From the NCBI GenBank assembly GCA_964454445.1, contig CAYVTD010000010.1, positions 3,019-67,018 of the forward strand: a DNA stretch of 64,000 nucleotides, given 5' to 3'. The DNA comes from CAYVTD01 sp964454445. Its GTDB lineage: Bacteria; Bacteroidota; Ignavibacteria; Kapaibacteriales; UBA2268. A program made the translations under genes and the position numbers. Below are positions 55,437-64,000 of the stretch, one piece after another. A model generated the notes under the pieces. The model was given only the letters and a program-made list of their open reading frames with translations, did not search any database and was not told the origin of the DNA. The number at the start of each line of letters is the position of its first letter. Positions within the stretch are counted from its first letter, which is position 1.

Positions 55437-55559
55437 AAGTAGTATTGCTCCGAAAAGACAAGGATGTCTGTTCTACCAAATTAATATATTTCAAGTAGAT
55501 CGGGCATTCTTGCCTGAGACAAATTGTTTATAAAAAAAATACCTTTTAAGAGAGACTTA
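55437..55559 (-). repeat. Fold-back dispersed repeat, copy 3
   Basis: About 123 bp in inverse orientation to copies 1 and 2. On the minus strand it reads TCTCTTAAAAGGTATTTTTT, then CAGGCAAGAATGCC, CTACTTGAAATAT, TTTGGTAGAACAGACATCC and TTGTCT. It begins within or right at the sppA stop codon (55557-55559). It lies between the end of sppA and the convergent lipoprotein terminator. Confidence 0.7.
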
Positions 55560-57485
55560 TTTTTCAATGACGCAATAAGGCATAGCCATAATCACTTTTT
55601 CCCGTTCTGAGATAGTCAGTATTTGCATTGCATAATCAATTTGACTTTGCATATTTTTTGGTAATGCCTTGTAAATCTTCATCGCATCACTATCCCTCAT
55701 GCTAATAGCCTTTGCAAGTCTTGCTACAGAAACGTTAGCATCGTCATCGTCGTTTCCTGTGCCAATGTCGAACATTTGCAAAATCTCATCGATAGGATTT
55801 TTTTTCTTTGGATACACTTGCACTGTAACGAGCATATTTTCCGGAACACCGATTCGTCTTTTAGCAATTTTAATAGCATCATTGTAGCCACCCAGCACAT
55901 CAACAATACCAATTTTCAAAGCATCTTCGCCTGTCCAAACCCTTCCGCGGGCAATGCTGCGAACCTGATCGTAGGTCATTCCGCGAGCTTTTGCCACTTT
56001 GTTTAAAAAGCGGTCGTAAATGGTTTTACCCATTTGGTAAAATTGTTGTTTTTCCCTTTCCTGCAAAGGATATAACCCATTTGCAAATTGTGCGGCAGAT
56101 GTGCTCGAGATAGTGTCTGCATTCAGATAAATCTTGCTCTTTAATCCCGACAGATTTGGAATGGTCATCACTACACCAATTGAGCCGGTAATGGTTTCGG
56201 GCGAACAAATAATAGTATCACAGTCCATAGCGATGTAATAACCACCTGAAGCCGAAACATCACTCATTGAAATATAAACTGGCTTCTTCTTTCTAACTCT
56301 GATGATTTCTTCGCGGATTGCATCTGAGGCAATCACCGAGCCACCGGGAGTATTAACTCTTAAAATAACAGCTTTTATCTTATCGTTGTTTTTTGCATCT
56401 ATCAAATACTCTATTATTTTATCGGCGCTAATGACTTTCTCTTCAGAAAATGGGTTATCGACAGATTCAGACTGAATTGCTCCTTCTCCATATATTATGG
56501 CAATTTGTTTGCTTTCATCGGCAATTTTCTGCGTCATTGGTGGCTTGCTTGCCATGTAGTTACCAGGGGTAACCAAATGGAGTTTCTTTTGGGCTATATC
56601 TTTCTCATTAGCTTTCCCATAGACTTCTTGCTTAATGAAGTCAATAACTTCGGCTCGCGTTTTGAAATCATCGAAAAAGCCAAGATCTTTCAAAGAATCA
56701 GCACTATAAACCCCGCGATTAATAATTTCATAGAATTTGTCTTTTTTGATACCTCTACGGTTTTCAACAGCATTTGCAAGAATTTCCATTCTTTGCTTGA
56801 GCAGCACTTCGAGTTGATAGCGTGCAGAATCGCTGAAATTATTTCGCGAAAACATATCACCAGCTGATTTGAAGTCCTCGAAGCCAAGCACATAAAAATC
56901 AATGCCGAGATGGGTAAACATATCTTTAAAAAATAATGATGTTACGCCGAAACCGTTCATTTCGACTATACCTTCTCTTGGGGTAAAAATTTTATCAGCG
57001 GGCAGGGCGAGAAAATAATCCAACTCAGAGCCAACTTCGACATAAGCATATAGGAATTTACCACTTTTACGAAAATCTTCCAAAGCATTATACAATTCCA
57101 CGGCTTTGGCATAACCCAAGCCTGCAACCCCCGCTTCATAGAAAACACCCCTAATGTTGTTGTCATTTTTTGCCCTCTCGAGCGCAGTGAGTGTTTCGCT
57201 AAACGTTGCCTTTTTGCTTTGAGAAAACAGATCAAATGGATTTGAGGACTTATATTCATCTAAATCGCCCACAATTTTCAGGTGAATAACCGAATTTTCC
57301 TTTATTGTTACTTCTTTTTCTGAGAACATAAACGAGCCCATTGCACTATAGAAACCTATTGACAACACAAAGAAAAGTATGACAACTATGGCTATGATCA
57401 AAACCGGCACCCACCAATTTGTTTTTTTTTTCTGATAATGATATTGTGGGTACTGAGGCATCTGTTGTTGCTGTTGTTCTGCCAT
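55557..57485 (-). CDS. sppA: Signal peptide peptidase SppA, long form
   Basis: A 642-residue inner-membrane serine protease (S49) that degrades cleaved signal peptides. A Gln/Pro/Tyr-rich cytoplasmic N-terminus is followed by one membrane helix (about 25-50) and two tandem S49 halves. The catalytic Lys is likely in FEDFKSAGDMF near 210 and the Ser in SMSDVSASGGYYIA near 410. It has the length of the 67K E. coli type. A fold-back repeat abuts the stop codon. Confidence 0.93.
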   Translation of the reverse strand: MAEQQQQQMPQYPQYHYQKKKTNWWVPVLIIAIVVILFFVLSIGFYSAMGSFMFSEKEVTIKENSVIHLKIVGDLDEYKSSNPFDLFSQSKKATFSETLTALERAKNDNNIRGVFYEAGVAGLGYAKAVELYNALEDFRKSGKFLYAYVEVGSELDYFLALPADKIFTPREGIVEMNGFGVTSLFFKDMFTHLGIDFYVLGFEDFKSAGDMFSRNNFSDSARYQLEVLLKQRMEILANAVENRRGIKKDKFYEIINRGVYSADSLKDLGFFDDFKTRAEVIDFIKQEVYGKANEKDIAQKKLHLVTPGNYMASKPPMTQKIADESKQIAIIYGEGAIQSESVDNPFSEEKVISADKIIEYLIDAKNNDKIKAVILRVNTPGGSVIASDAIREEIIRVRKKKPVYISMSDVSASGGYYIAMDCDTIICSPETITGSIGVVMTIPNLSGLKSKIYLNADTISSTSAAQFANGLYPLQEREKQQFYQMGKTIYDRFLNKVAKARGMTYDQVRSIARGRVWTGEDALKIGIVDVLGGYNDAIKIAKRRIGVPENMLVTVQVYPKKKNPIDEILQMFDIGTGNDDDDANVSVARLAKAISMRDSDAMKIYKALPKNMQSQIDYAMQILTISEREKVIMAMPYCVIEK

Positions 57486-57863
57486 TGTTTGCTCCTTTAT
57501 TATTAATAGTTAAATATTTATAAAACTAATCATTTTTACGAAATTATAAATTATTTGTTACATATTAAAATATCTAATGAAAAAATACTCTTGATGATTG
57601 TTCATAATAATTTGTTTCATTTACTTTAAATTGTCGAAAAATGTTTATATTATTGTAAAGTTTATTATTTTGCCTTTTGCATAAAGTGATAATAAAAATA
57701 ATTTATATTTTATACGTTAATATTAAAATAGTAAGGAATAATAAAAAAATGTAAGTAGAAAAAGTAAACAATAATGCAATATGTTTGCATTCTTTTTATA
57801 TTTTTTTTCATTTTTATTTGTTTTCGGAGGAATATTAATTTAAAAAAATTTTTCTTGGAGTAA
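57486..57863. other. AT-rich divergent intergenic region
   Basis: 378 bp between sppA and the radical SAM gene, over 80 percent A+T. A weak hairpin (AATGCAA 57773-57779 with TTGCATT 57785-57791) followed by a T-rich stretch precedes the radical SAM gene by about 70 bp; it could be a leader terminator or chance. TTGGAG is just before the ATG at 57864. Nothing else is seen. Confidence 0.45.
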
Positions 57864-59087
57864 ATGATGAAAGAAATCGATTTCTCACCAGAAACACTAT
57901 ATCGCCTTCCTTGGAATTTAGCCGATAACGCCATTTCCTGGCTCGAACCAACTAGTAAATGCAATCTTTATTGCGACGGTTGTTATCGCGAAAATCGGAA
58001 AAACTCCCACAAAAGCCTTGAAGAAATCCAACATGAACTCGATGTTTTCCAAAAAAATCGCAAAACAGACGGTGTTTCCATTGCCGGTGGCGAACCTCTG
58101 ACACACCCAAACATTGTTGAAATCGTAAGATTAGTAAAAGCAAAGGGGTGGAAGCCAATCATCAACTCTAATGGAGCCCTTTTAACTAAAGAACTCCTCA
58201 AAGAATTAAAAAAAGCAGGGGTTTACGGCTTTACCTTCCACGTGGATAGCGGGCAGCAACGCCCCGGCTGGAAAGATGCAAACGAACTCGAACTAAACGA
58301 GCTTCGTTATTCACTTGCTAAAATGCTTGCCGACGCTCGTAATATTTCTTGCTCTTTTAATGCTACTGTCTATCCTGAAAATATAGAATATGTTCCTCAA
58401 CTGCTCAAATGGGGACAAGACAACATCGACAAAGTCCACGTAATGGTGTTTATACTCTATAGAATGGCAATACTTGGCAAAGATTATAATTTTTATGTTG
58501 GCGACGAGAAAGTGCAATTCGATGAAATAATGTACTCAAAAACTGACGACCAGCGCAGAACTGACCTCTCAAGCCCGGAACTTGTCGAAGCAATTCGCGA
58601 AGTGTACCCCGGTTTTATGCCTTGCGCCTTCTTAAACGGCACGATCAAACCAAACTCTTACAAATGGTTATTGACCGGCAGAATGGGCAACAAGCACGAT
58701 ATTTTCGGCTATGTAGGACCTAAATTTATGGAAATTGTGCAAACATTCAAGCATATATTCACGGATAGCTACCTTGCTTATTCCAGACCTTCTTACCAAA
58801 GAAGGGGACGACTCTATTTCCTCCTTACCCCATTCGACAAGGAGCTAAGGCAAATTTTCAAAAACTATATGCGAGTTTTTGCAAAAAACCCAAAATCCTT
58901 CTTAAGCCGGATACATTATCAATCAGTGATGATTATCCAGCCGGCAGACGTTTGCGACAATGGTGAAATAAATATGTGCGACGGTTGCCCAGACATTACT
59001 GTTTGGAACAACGAACTGGTCTGGTCTTGCAGGATGGAAGAGCAATACAAATGGGGACAAAACATTCGCCTCGTTCCTGTTCGATAA
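57864..59087 (+). CDS. Radical SAM protein with C-terminal cysteine cluster
   Basis: A 407-residue radical SAM enzyme of unknown reaction. The [4Fe-4S] motif is SKCNLYCDGCYREN near 31-44, and the SAM-binding GGEP motif is AGGEPLTHPN near 74. The last 50 residues contain four more cysteines (VCDNGEINMCDGCPDIT and VWSCRMEE), which suggests an auxiliary SPASM-type cluster. TTGGAG lies about 7 bp upstream, and two adjacent ATG codons can serve as start. No obvious peptide or lipid substrate gene is next to it; an outer-membrane-like protein follows after 147 bp. Confidence 0.82.
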   Translation: MMKEIDFSPETLYRLPWNLADNAISWLEPTSKCNLYCDGCYRENRKNSHKSLEEIQHELDVFQKNRKTDGVSIAGGEPLTHPNIVEIVRLVKAKGWKPIINSNGALLTKELLKELKKAGVYGFTFHVDSGQQRPGWKDANELELNELRYSLAKMLADARNISCSFNATVYPENIEYVPQLLKWGQDNIDKVHVMVFILYRMAILGKDYNFYVGDEKVQFDEIMYSKTDDQRRTDLSSPELVEAIREVYPGFMPCAFLNGTIKPNSYKWLLTGRMGNKHDIFGYVGPKFMEIVQTFKHIFTDSYLAYSRPSYQRRGRLYFLLTPFDKELRQIFKNYMRVFAKNPKSFLSRIHYQSVMIIQPADVCDNGEINMCDGCPDITVWNNELVWSCRMEEQYKWGQNIRLVPVR

Positions 59088-59234
59088 ACTACTGCTTCAA
59101 TGATTTCTTATATTGTTTTTATTTAGATAAATCGTAATAATTCAATTAGTTATATATCATGGCATTATTCTTGCTTTATTGTTTTTAGTGCTAAAAATAT
59201 AAAAAATTTGATTAAATACGTTCAAGGAGACATT

Positions 59235-60401
59235 ATGAAGAAATTAATAATATTTTTCTCGGCTTTGCTGTTGAGCCTTGGATCACTGTCGGCAATAACT
59301 CCGCTTGCTTCAATTCCTGCGACTAAACCCGATTTTGAGTCATTAAGCAGACGAGATTTGTTCAGCCAGATGCGCGAAATCTATCAAGCAGGATTGATTT
59401 TTACTGCTCAACTTGAAACTTTAGGCGAAACACCTCTGACACGGCTCGCTTCTTTTCCATCTGATAGAATGCTAGAAAGCATTTCTAAAAAAGACATTGT
59501 TGTCATAGCTGAAGATAACTATGTCATTGCTAAGAAACTTAAATTACAACTCGATTCCCTGCCACCTCTTAATATTAGAATAAGCGAAATGAAGGAGAAA
59601 ATGAAAACCCTTGAAAAAAAGTTAATCGATAAAGATTATGAGGTTTTCGATGCTGTTAATTCTTGTGTTAAGGAAAAAATGGCTTTAAGCGTTGATTTAA
59701 ACAAACATTGCGAGCGATATCTCGATGAAATGTTCGAGCAATATAATCAAAACTATAAAAACAGCGTTAGCATTCTCTCCTTCTCGCCCGTCGGTAATTG
59801 GTATATTTTCGATAATCCTCAGATTACAAGCGACATTTCAATGGGTGCGCGTCTCGATTTCAATGCCTATCCTATCTTACGATTTAATAAAAATATTGAA
59901 ATTTGGGGCGAATACACTGCCCCCCGGATTTCTACAATTAGCCATTGGGAATTTGTTTCTGAAAACGGAGATATCATAGACGAAGGCAATATAACTGAAA
60001 AATGGGCAATGGATTTGTATTCGCTCGGCATTAGCTATGCCGTTCGACACGCCTTTTCGATTGCTGAAGACACTGATGTCGGATTTCGTTTTGGCTTGGG
60101 GTATATCTGGGGCGAAGGAAAAATTTACAACAGTGACCTCCCAAGAACAACTTGGGAATCTACTGTTGTGCGCATCGAAGCTAACGTGGTAAAATATCGC
60201 TGGTTCTATCCTATTGAGTTATTTGCTGCTTATAATTGGTACACAAATACAGACGATTTGGTGCTTAGAACCAACCTTCAGAATATTACTCACAATTCGT
60301 CCTGGCTAAACACAGTGCAGCTCGGGCTTCGCATGAGCTTCTGGTGGCAACCCAATGTGCAAGAGCCACAAACGAAAGCAACACAATCAAATGGAAAATA
60401 A
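59235..60401 (+). CDS. Exported protein with predicted outer-membrane barrel
   Basis: A 388-residue protein with a signal peptide (1-22, ending LGSLSA). Residues about 35-185 are helical and may form a coiled coil (ISEMKEKMKTLEKKL). Residues about 200-388 have alternating hydrophobic strands with aromatic ends (e.g. NIEIWGEYTAP, GFRFGLGYIWGEG and the near-terminal LGLRMSFWW), the look of an outer-membrane beta-barrel. I recognise no family. AAGGAG sits 8 bp before the ATG at 59235, which decides the start. It lies 25 bp before the LRR gene, probably in one transcript. Confidence 0.7.
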   Translation: MKKLIIFFSALLLSLGSLSAITPLASIPATKPDFESLSRRDLFSQMREIYQAGLIFTAQLETLGETPLTRLASFPSDRMLESISKKDIVVIAEDNYVIAKKLKLQLDSLPPLNIRISEMKEKMKTLEKKLIDKDYEVFDAVNSCVKEKMALSVDLNKHCERYLDEMFEQYNQNYKNSVSILSFSPVGNWYIFDNPQITSDISMGARLDFNAYPILRFNKNIEIWGEYTAPRISTISHWEFVSENGDIIDEGNITEKWAMDLYSLGISYAVRHAFSIAEDTDVGFRFGLGYIWGEGKIYNSDLPRTTWESTVVRIEANVVKYRWFYPIELFAAYNWYTNTDDLVLRTNLQNITHNSSWLNTVQLGLRMSFWWQPNVQEPQTKATQSNGK

Positions 60402-60426
60402 ACAAATAAATACAAGGAATCGAAAA

Positions 60427-61248
60427 ATGAAATTATTAAAATACTCAACTGCAATGATAATTGTGCTTTTAGCATTTTCCATATCATTGCAAGCACAAAA
60501 AGACCAAACAGAATTAGGAATCCGCTATCTAAAATTAGGCAATTCCTATCGGGAATCTCATGAATGGGATCAGGCAACAAAGTATCTGAGAGAGGGTTAC
60601 AATATAGTCCGCAGAAAAAACAACGACTATTGGACGGCAGTAGCCCACGAATACTACGGCTATTTCTACAGGGATGCCGCCAAAGTTAACAATCTCGACG
60701 AAAGCTACCAAGATGCCATTAATTCGTTTGACGAAGCTATTAGCATTTATCGCAGGATAATTGGTCAAAAAGATGGAAGCAACATAGCCGTTCCACTTGC
60801 AAAACTGAGAATGATGTACGACGAAACAGCCAAGCTAAAGCAAGGCATGACCGTCGGCTATTCGCTCAAGGGCGCCAAGTCGAAAACTTTCTTTGACATT
60901 TCTCAGGCTTCTCGCTATCCCGATGATGTTGTTATTCTCGACTTGAGCGCTACTGACCTTACTACTTTTCCGGCGCAAATAAAAAACTTTCATAATCTTG
61001 AGCGGCTCGATCTTTCAAATAATGAATTGCAAAAAATTCCTGAGGGCATTTTTTCTGAGCTTAGGAACTTAAAAGAAATTAATCTCGATAGAAATTACGA
61101 CCTTAACATGCTCCCTGCTGATATTGCAACTATACCCAATTTAGAGGTTCTACGGCTTCGCAACACATCGATTTCAAAACAGGAGCTTGTCGATCTATCG
61201 AAAATGCTCCCAATGACAATTATTTATGCTGATAAACCATTAGATTAA
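60427..61248 (+). CDS. Exported protein with TPR-like and leucine-rich repeats
   Basis: A 273-residue protein with a signal peptide (1-22, ending SLQA), TPR-like helices (about 27-130: IRYLKLGNSYRESHEWDQA) and three to four leucine-rich repeats at the C-terminus (LERLDLSNNELQKIP, LKEINLDRN and LEVLRLRNT). The ATG at 60427 is chosen because of the AAGGA 8 bp upstream and the signal peptide; the frame is open further upstream. Probably a periplasmic or surface protein for protein-protein contacts. Confidence 0.75.
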   Translation: MKLLKYSTAMIIVLLAFSISLQAQKDQTELGIRYLKLGNSYRESHEWDQATKYLREGYNIVRRKNNDYWTAVAHEYYGYFYRDAAKVNNLDESYQDAINSFDEAISIYRRIIGQKDGSNIAVPLAKLRMMYDETAKLKQGMTVGYSLKGAKSKTFFDISQASRYPDDVVILDLSATDLTTFPAQIKNFHNLERLDLSNNELQKIPEGIFSELRNLKEINLDRNYDLNMLPADIATIPNLEVLRLRNTSISKQELVDLSKMLPMTIIYADKPLD

Positions 61249-61363
61249 AAAAAATTTTTATCCTAACTAAATAAATTCCTGATTGATTCGTTTTAGCATA
61301 CGTGTTTGTTTTAACAATACAGTTAAATAAAATTCATATTACAAACTAATTTCAGGAGTTGAT

Positions 61364-61768
61364 ATGAACAGAAGTTCAATCAAAAATTTCTTCGCCATTG
61401 CATTGGCGCTTTCTTTCATCGTCTCTATGTCGAACATAACTTTTGCAGCCGATATCAAAAAAGTTAAGATAAAAACTTCTGCTACGTGCGATGGCTGCAA
61501 AACAAAAATAGAGAACAAGCTGAAAACTATGGACGGAATAAAAAGTTCCAATCTGAACCTTAAGGACAAATACGTAACAATACAATACGATTCTAAAGTA
61601 ACAAATCCCAACGATATCCGCAATGTGATTGCAAAGCTTGGTTACGATGCCGACAACGTAAAGGCATTAAAGACCGAATGTAGCTCAAATTCAGAAAAGA
61701 GCTGCGCAGATAAGCCTAAAGGCAGTTGCTGCACAAAAGCTAAAAGCGAATGTAACGGCAAGAAATAA
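61364..61768 (+). CDS. Exported heavy-metal-associated (HMA) domain protein
   Basis: A 134-residue protein with a signal peptide (1-28, ending ITFAA) and one HMA domain (about 32-100) that carries the metal site TCDGCKTK, a variant of MxCxxC. A Cys/Lys/Ser-rich tail with five more cysteines (ECSS, KSCADK, GSCC, SECN) follows. It probably binds copper or a similar soft metal in the periplasm. AGGAG lies 7 bp before the ATG. A terminator follows. Confidence 0.85.
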   Translation: MNRSSIKNFFAIALALSFIVSMSNITFAADIKKVKIKTSATCDGCKTKIENKLKTMDGIKSSNLNLKDKYVTIQYDSKVTNPNDIRNVIAKLGYDADNVKALKTECSSNSEKSCADKPKGSCCTKAKSECNGKK

Positions 61769-61816
61769 AGGTTTCCTTTAGTATTGCTTTAATAGAATAA
61801 TAAGATATATATAATC

Positions 61817-61851
61817 AAGTCCAATGCCTTCAAGGTGTTGGACTTTTTTTT
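61817..61851 (+). terminator. Rho-independent terminator after the HMA gene
   Basis: AAGTCCAA (61817-61824) pairs with TTGGACTT (61838-61845), with an inner CCTT/AAGG pairing, followed by a T run from 61844 to 61851. It is 48 bp past the stop codon. Confidence 0.85.
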
Positions 61852-61977
61852 ATTTCATTGATTTTATTACTGCTTCTCGATACAACTAATAAAATATTAA
61901 GATTATTCGCAAAAATGTGGTAAATTTATATTTTTTATTAAAATGTTAGTTGTTTTAAACAAAGAAAGCATAAGTAG

Positions 61978-64000
61978 ATGAAAACGATGAATGTATTGTG
62001 GCTAGCGGCTATTTGTTCGATTTTTTGCATATCTGTTGCTTTGTCGCAGAATTTTGATTGGAATTTTCTCGATACTAAAACAATTGGTGCGCAAAAATTC
62101 ATTAAGGAAAATCCCGAATGCGACGGCAGGGGCGTTATTATTTTCATTCTTGACACAGGCGTTGATCCAGCTATTAACGGCTTAAATCAAACAAGTGATG
62201 GAAAGGTAAAGGTTATTGATATGAAGGATTTTACAGGACAAACTGTGCTAGAACTGCAACCCGCCGATCTGAAATTGATTAACGGCGATAGCGCTGCCTC
62301 AACAAAAGACAATTTTTTAAAGGGTTACAACAAATTAGCCCTCAAGCCGATAGATGGTAAATATTTTCTGGCTTTGCTCGACGAAGACAAATGCTTTAAA
62401 AATTCTGAAGTTAAAGACATAAATAAAAATGGGAAAAACGATGATCTTATGCTTTTTCTCGTCTTTAAAACAAAAATCAGCAAAGAAATGATAGATGGCT
62501 TTCAAGGTCATGTTAAACCTGCAGAAAACTCAGAAATCTGGGTTTATTATCCTGATACTGATATGAATGGAAGTATTGATGAAGAAAAAGCGATGTTCGA
62601 TTACAAATATAATTACGATGTTTTCAGTTTTGTAAGTCCAATTAGCAGCAAAACCCCACCTTATACGATGTCTGCTTATGTTGAAAACAATAATTTAATT
62701 ATTAATACCAACGACGGCGCCCACGGCAGTCATTGTGCAGGCATCGCTGCCGGTTATAAAATATATGGTGCAGATGGCAATAATGGTATTGCCCCTGGTG
62801 CATATATCGCATCGCTAAAATTAGGTAATAACCAATTGTCCGGCGGGTCAACAACAACTGAATCGATGAAAAAAGCATACCTGTATGGCATCGATTTTAT
62901 GAAAGAAGCAGGTTTTAAATATGCCGTTTTTTCAATGAGCTATGGCATTGACTCCGAAACTCCTTCAAAGAGCGAAGCCGATGAGTTTTTGGAAGATTTT
63001 GCTTATAGCAACCCAAATGTTATCATAAGCAAATCGATGGGCAATAGCGGCCCTGGAATAAACACAACAGGTAATCCTGTTGGCACAAGCGGACCAATAA
63101 CCGTTGGGGCAATGATTTCTCCCGAAACTTTACGCGACCTCTATGGGTCGAAAAGAAACAAAGCATGGATAACTCATTTCAGCTCTCGTGGCGGCGAAAC
63201 AGCCAAGCCAGACGTCGTTGCTCCCGGTGCGGCTCAATCAACAGTGCCTGATTTCAACTATGGAGAAGCTTTTTGGGGCACTTCCATGTCCACCCCTGAA
63301 GTTGCCGGCGTAGCTGCTGTTTTAATCTCTGCTGCCGAAAAAAATAATCTGCAATTCGATGCGCAGATGGTAAAACGGGCTATTAAATACAGTGCCGAGC
63401 CAATGTCCGGTTATAGCATTGTCGATTATGGTTGCGGGCTTGTGAATGTTCAAAAAGCTTTCGATTACCTTAAAATACTATCAAAACGCGATGAAAGCAA
63501 AAAGGTGCTTGACTTCGAAATTACAACTGAAAATACATTTTACAGCGATCTTACCGGACCAGCGGCTTTCTGGAAGGCAAATGGCTGGATACCCGATAGC
63601 AAAGACAGAGTCCTTGTCTCGGTGAAAGCTATTTTTCCAAAAGATATGGACGAATCTGTTAAAAGCAATTTCTATCGTGCCTGGAACTTAAAATCGACTG
63701 CTCAATGGCTTTCCACCGATAAATCCTCTTTTTATATGCGAGCAAATCAGAATGCAATTTTTAATCTGATTATAGACAAAAGCAAGATACAAAAACCTGG
63801 AGTATATTCTGCAAAAATTTTAGCTTATACAGGAAACGAGCCAAACGGAGGCTACGCCGATTTTGATGTGCAAGCTACAGTGGTTGTGCCTTATAAATTT
63901 GGAATTGAAAACGATTATAACCAAAATCTCACAAATAGAACGCTCGATATAGGCGATATTGACCGAATATTCGTGCAAACGCCGCCGGCTGCTTCTGCAA
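61978..64000 (+). CDS. Secreted subtilisin-like serine protease, tripeptidyl-peptidase II-like, partial (C-terminus outside window)
   Basis: An S8 family protease, at least 674 residues in the window. It has a signal peptide (1-23, ending ALSQ), then the catalytic Asp in IFILDTGVDP near 55, His in DGAHGSHCAGIAAG near 245 and Ser in WGTSMSTPEVAG near 435. The 190-residue insert between Asp and His, and the opening DTGVDP...DGKVKVIDMKD, are traits of tripeptidyl-peptidase II rather than of bacterial subtilisins. After Ser, the chain continues into a beta-rich domain. It is exported, whereas eukaryotic TPP II is cytosolic. Confidence 0.85.
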   Translation, partial: MKTMNVLWLAAICSIFCISVALSQNFDWNFLDTKTIGAQKFIKENPECDGRGVIIFILDTGVDPAINGLNQTSDGKVKVIDMKDFTGQTVLELQPADLKLINGDSAASTKDNFLKGYNKLALKPIDGKYFLALLDEDKCFKNSEVKDINKNGKNDDLMLFLVFKTKISKEMIDGFQGHVKPAENSEIWVYYPDTDMNGSIDEEKAMFDYKYNYDVFSFVSPISSKTPPYTMSAYVENNNLIINTNDGAHGSHCAGIAAGYKIYGADGNNGIAPGAYIASLKLGNNQLSGGSTTTESMKKAYLYGIDFMKEAGFKYAVFSMSYGIDSETPSKSEADEFLEDFAYSNPNVIISKSMGNSGPGINTTGNPVGTSGPITVGAMISPETLRDLYGSKRNKAWITHFSSRGGETAKPDVVAPGAAQSTVPDFNYGEAFWGTSMSTPEVAGVAAVLISAAEKNNLQFDAQMVKRAIKYSAEPMSGYSIVDYGCGLVNVQKAFDYLKILSKRDESKKVLDFEITTENTFYSDLTGPAAFWKANGWIPDSKDRVLVSVKAIFPKDMDESVKSNFYRAWNLKSTAQWLSTDKSSFYMRANQNAIFNLIIDKSKIQKPGVYSAKILAYTGNEPNGGYADFDVQATVVVPYKFGIENDYNQNLTNRTLDIGDIDRIFVQTPPAASA

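Noticed and set aside
57781..57843. A 20-residue very hydrophobic frame just before the radical SAM gene, considered as a precursor peptide
   Set aside because: It lies in a T-rich stretch that yields Phe/Leu codons by chance, has no ribosome site and does not look like any known precursor.

Overview
The window is an AT-rich, gene-dense chromosome segment of a Gram-negative bacterium. I place it in the Bacteroidota/Chlorobiota superphylum, most plausibly near Ignavibacteria or Candidatus Kapabacteria; this is inference from gene content, and no rRNA gene is present. The supporting signs are a protein with a type IX secretion (T9SS) C-terminal sorting domain, a protein with PorE-like domain order, a short RpoD of 286 residues, a fused 2-oxoacid dehydrogenase E1 alpha/beta, a promoter of the Bacteroidetes TTTG / TAnnTTTG form before rplM, and flagellar regulators (FlhF, FlhG, FliA), which gut Bacteroides lack. 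I see no tRNA, rRNA, CRISPR array, prophage or complete insertion sequence.

Layout. 1-3.1 kb (minus): partial prmC, pyrB, an HU-type protein, a membrane protein and pgsA. 3.2-7.3 kb (plus): rplM, rpsI, rpsB, tsf and pyrH. 7.3-11.3 kb: two lipoproteins, a GC-rich repeat with a real assembly gap, and the fused E1. 11.6-18.1 kb: holB, eno, a pterin dehydratase, trxA and secA. 18.1-20.4 kb: a lipoprotein, then a restriction-modification pair in which both genes are frameshifted. 20.7-28.4 kb: a PorE-like OmpA protein, ychF coupled to a SUMF1-domain gene, four tandem 81-bp repeats, and a large T9SS cargo protein. 28.7-32.3 kb: S41 protease, rpoD, lipA. 32.4-36.6 kb (minus): an SDR and a four-gene sodium-pumping acyl-CoA decarboxylase operon. 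36.8-47 kb: an EamA transporter, exonuclease, M28 peptidase, pyrE, a methyltransferase-glycosyltransferase-TPR fusion, an MlaE-type permease, an RNA methyltransferase and queE. 47-49.9 kb: an orphan STAND-like ATPase, a small hypothetical gene and an FmdB zinc ribbon. 50-54.8 kb (minus): flhF, flhG, an unknown membrane coiled-coil gene, fliA and an HDOD gene. 55-64 kb: a lipoprotein, sppA, a radical SAM enzyme, an outer-membrane-like protein, an LRR protein, an HMA-domain protein and a tripeptidyl-peptidase II-like subtilase cut by the window edge.

How it fits together. The core is housekeeping: translation, pyrimidine synthesis, lipoate-dependent E1 plus lipA, and secretion. Envelope and secreted proteins (lipoproteins, T9SS cargo, peptidases) are common. 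The mobile or accessory signals are the decayed restriction-modification locus, a fold-back repeat family with three copies (about 7.46, 11.42 and 55.44 kb), a GC-rich palindromic repeat family, and the 81-bp tandem array.

Assembly note. All three N runs are exactly 100 bases. Two of them (37.8 and 52.0 kb) have the same 55 bp on both sides, so they are almost certainly unmerged contig overlaps. Closing the second restores one gene that looks like two.
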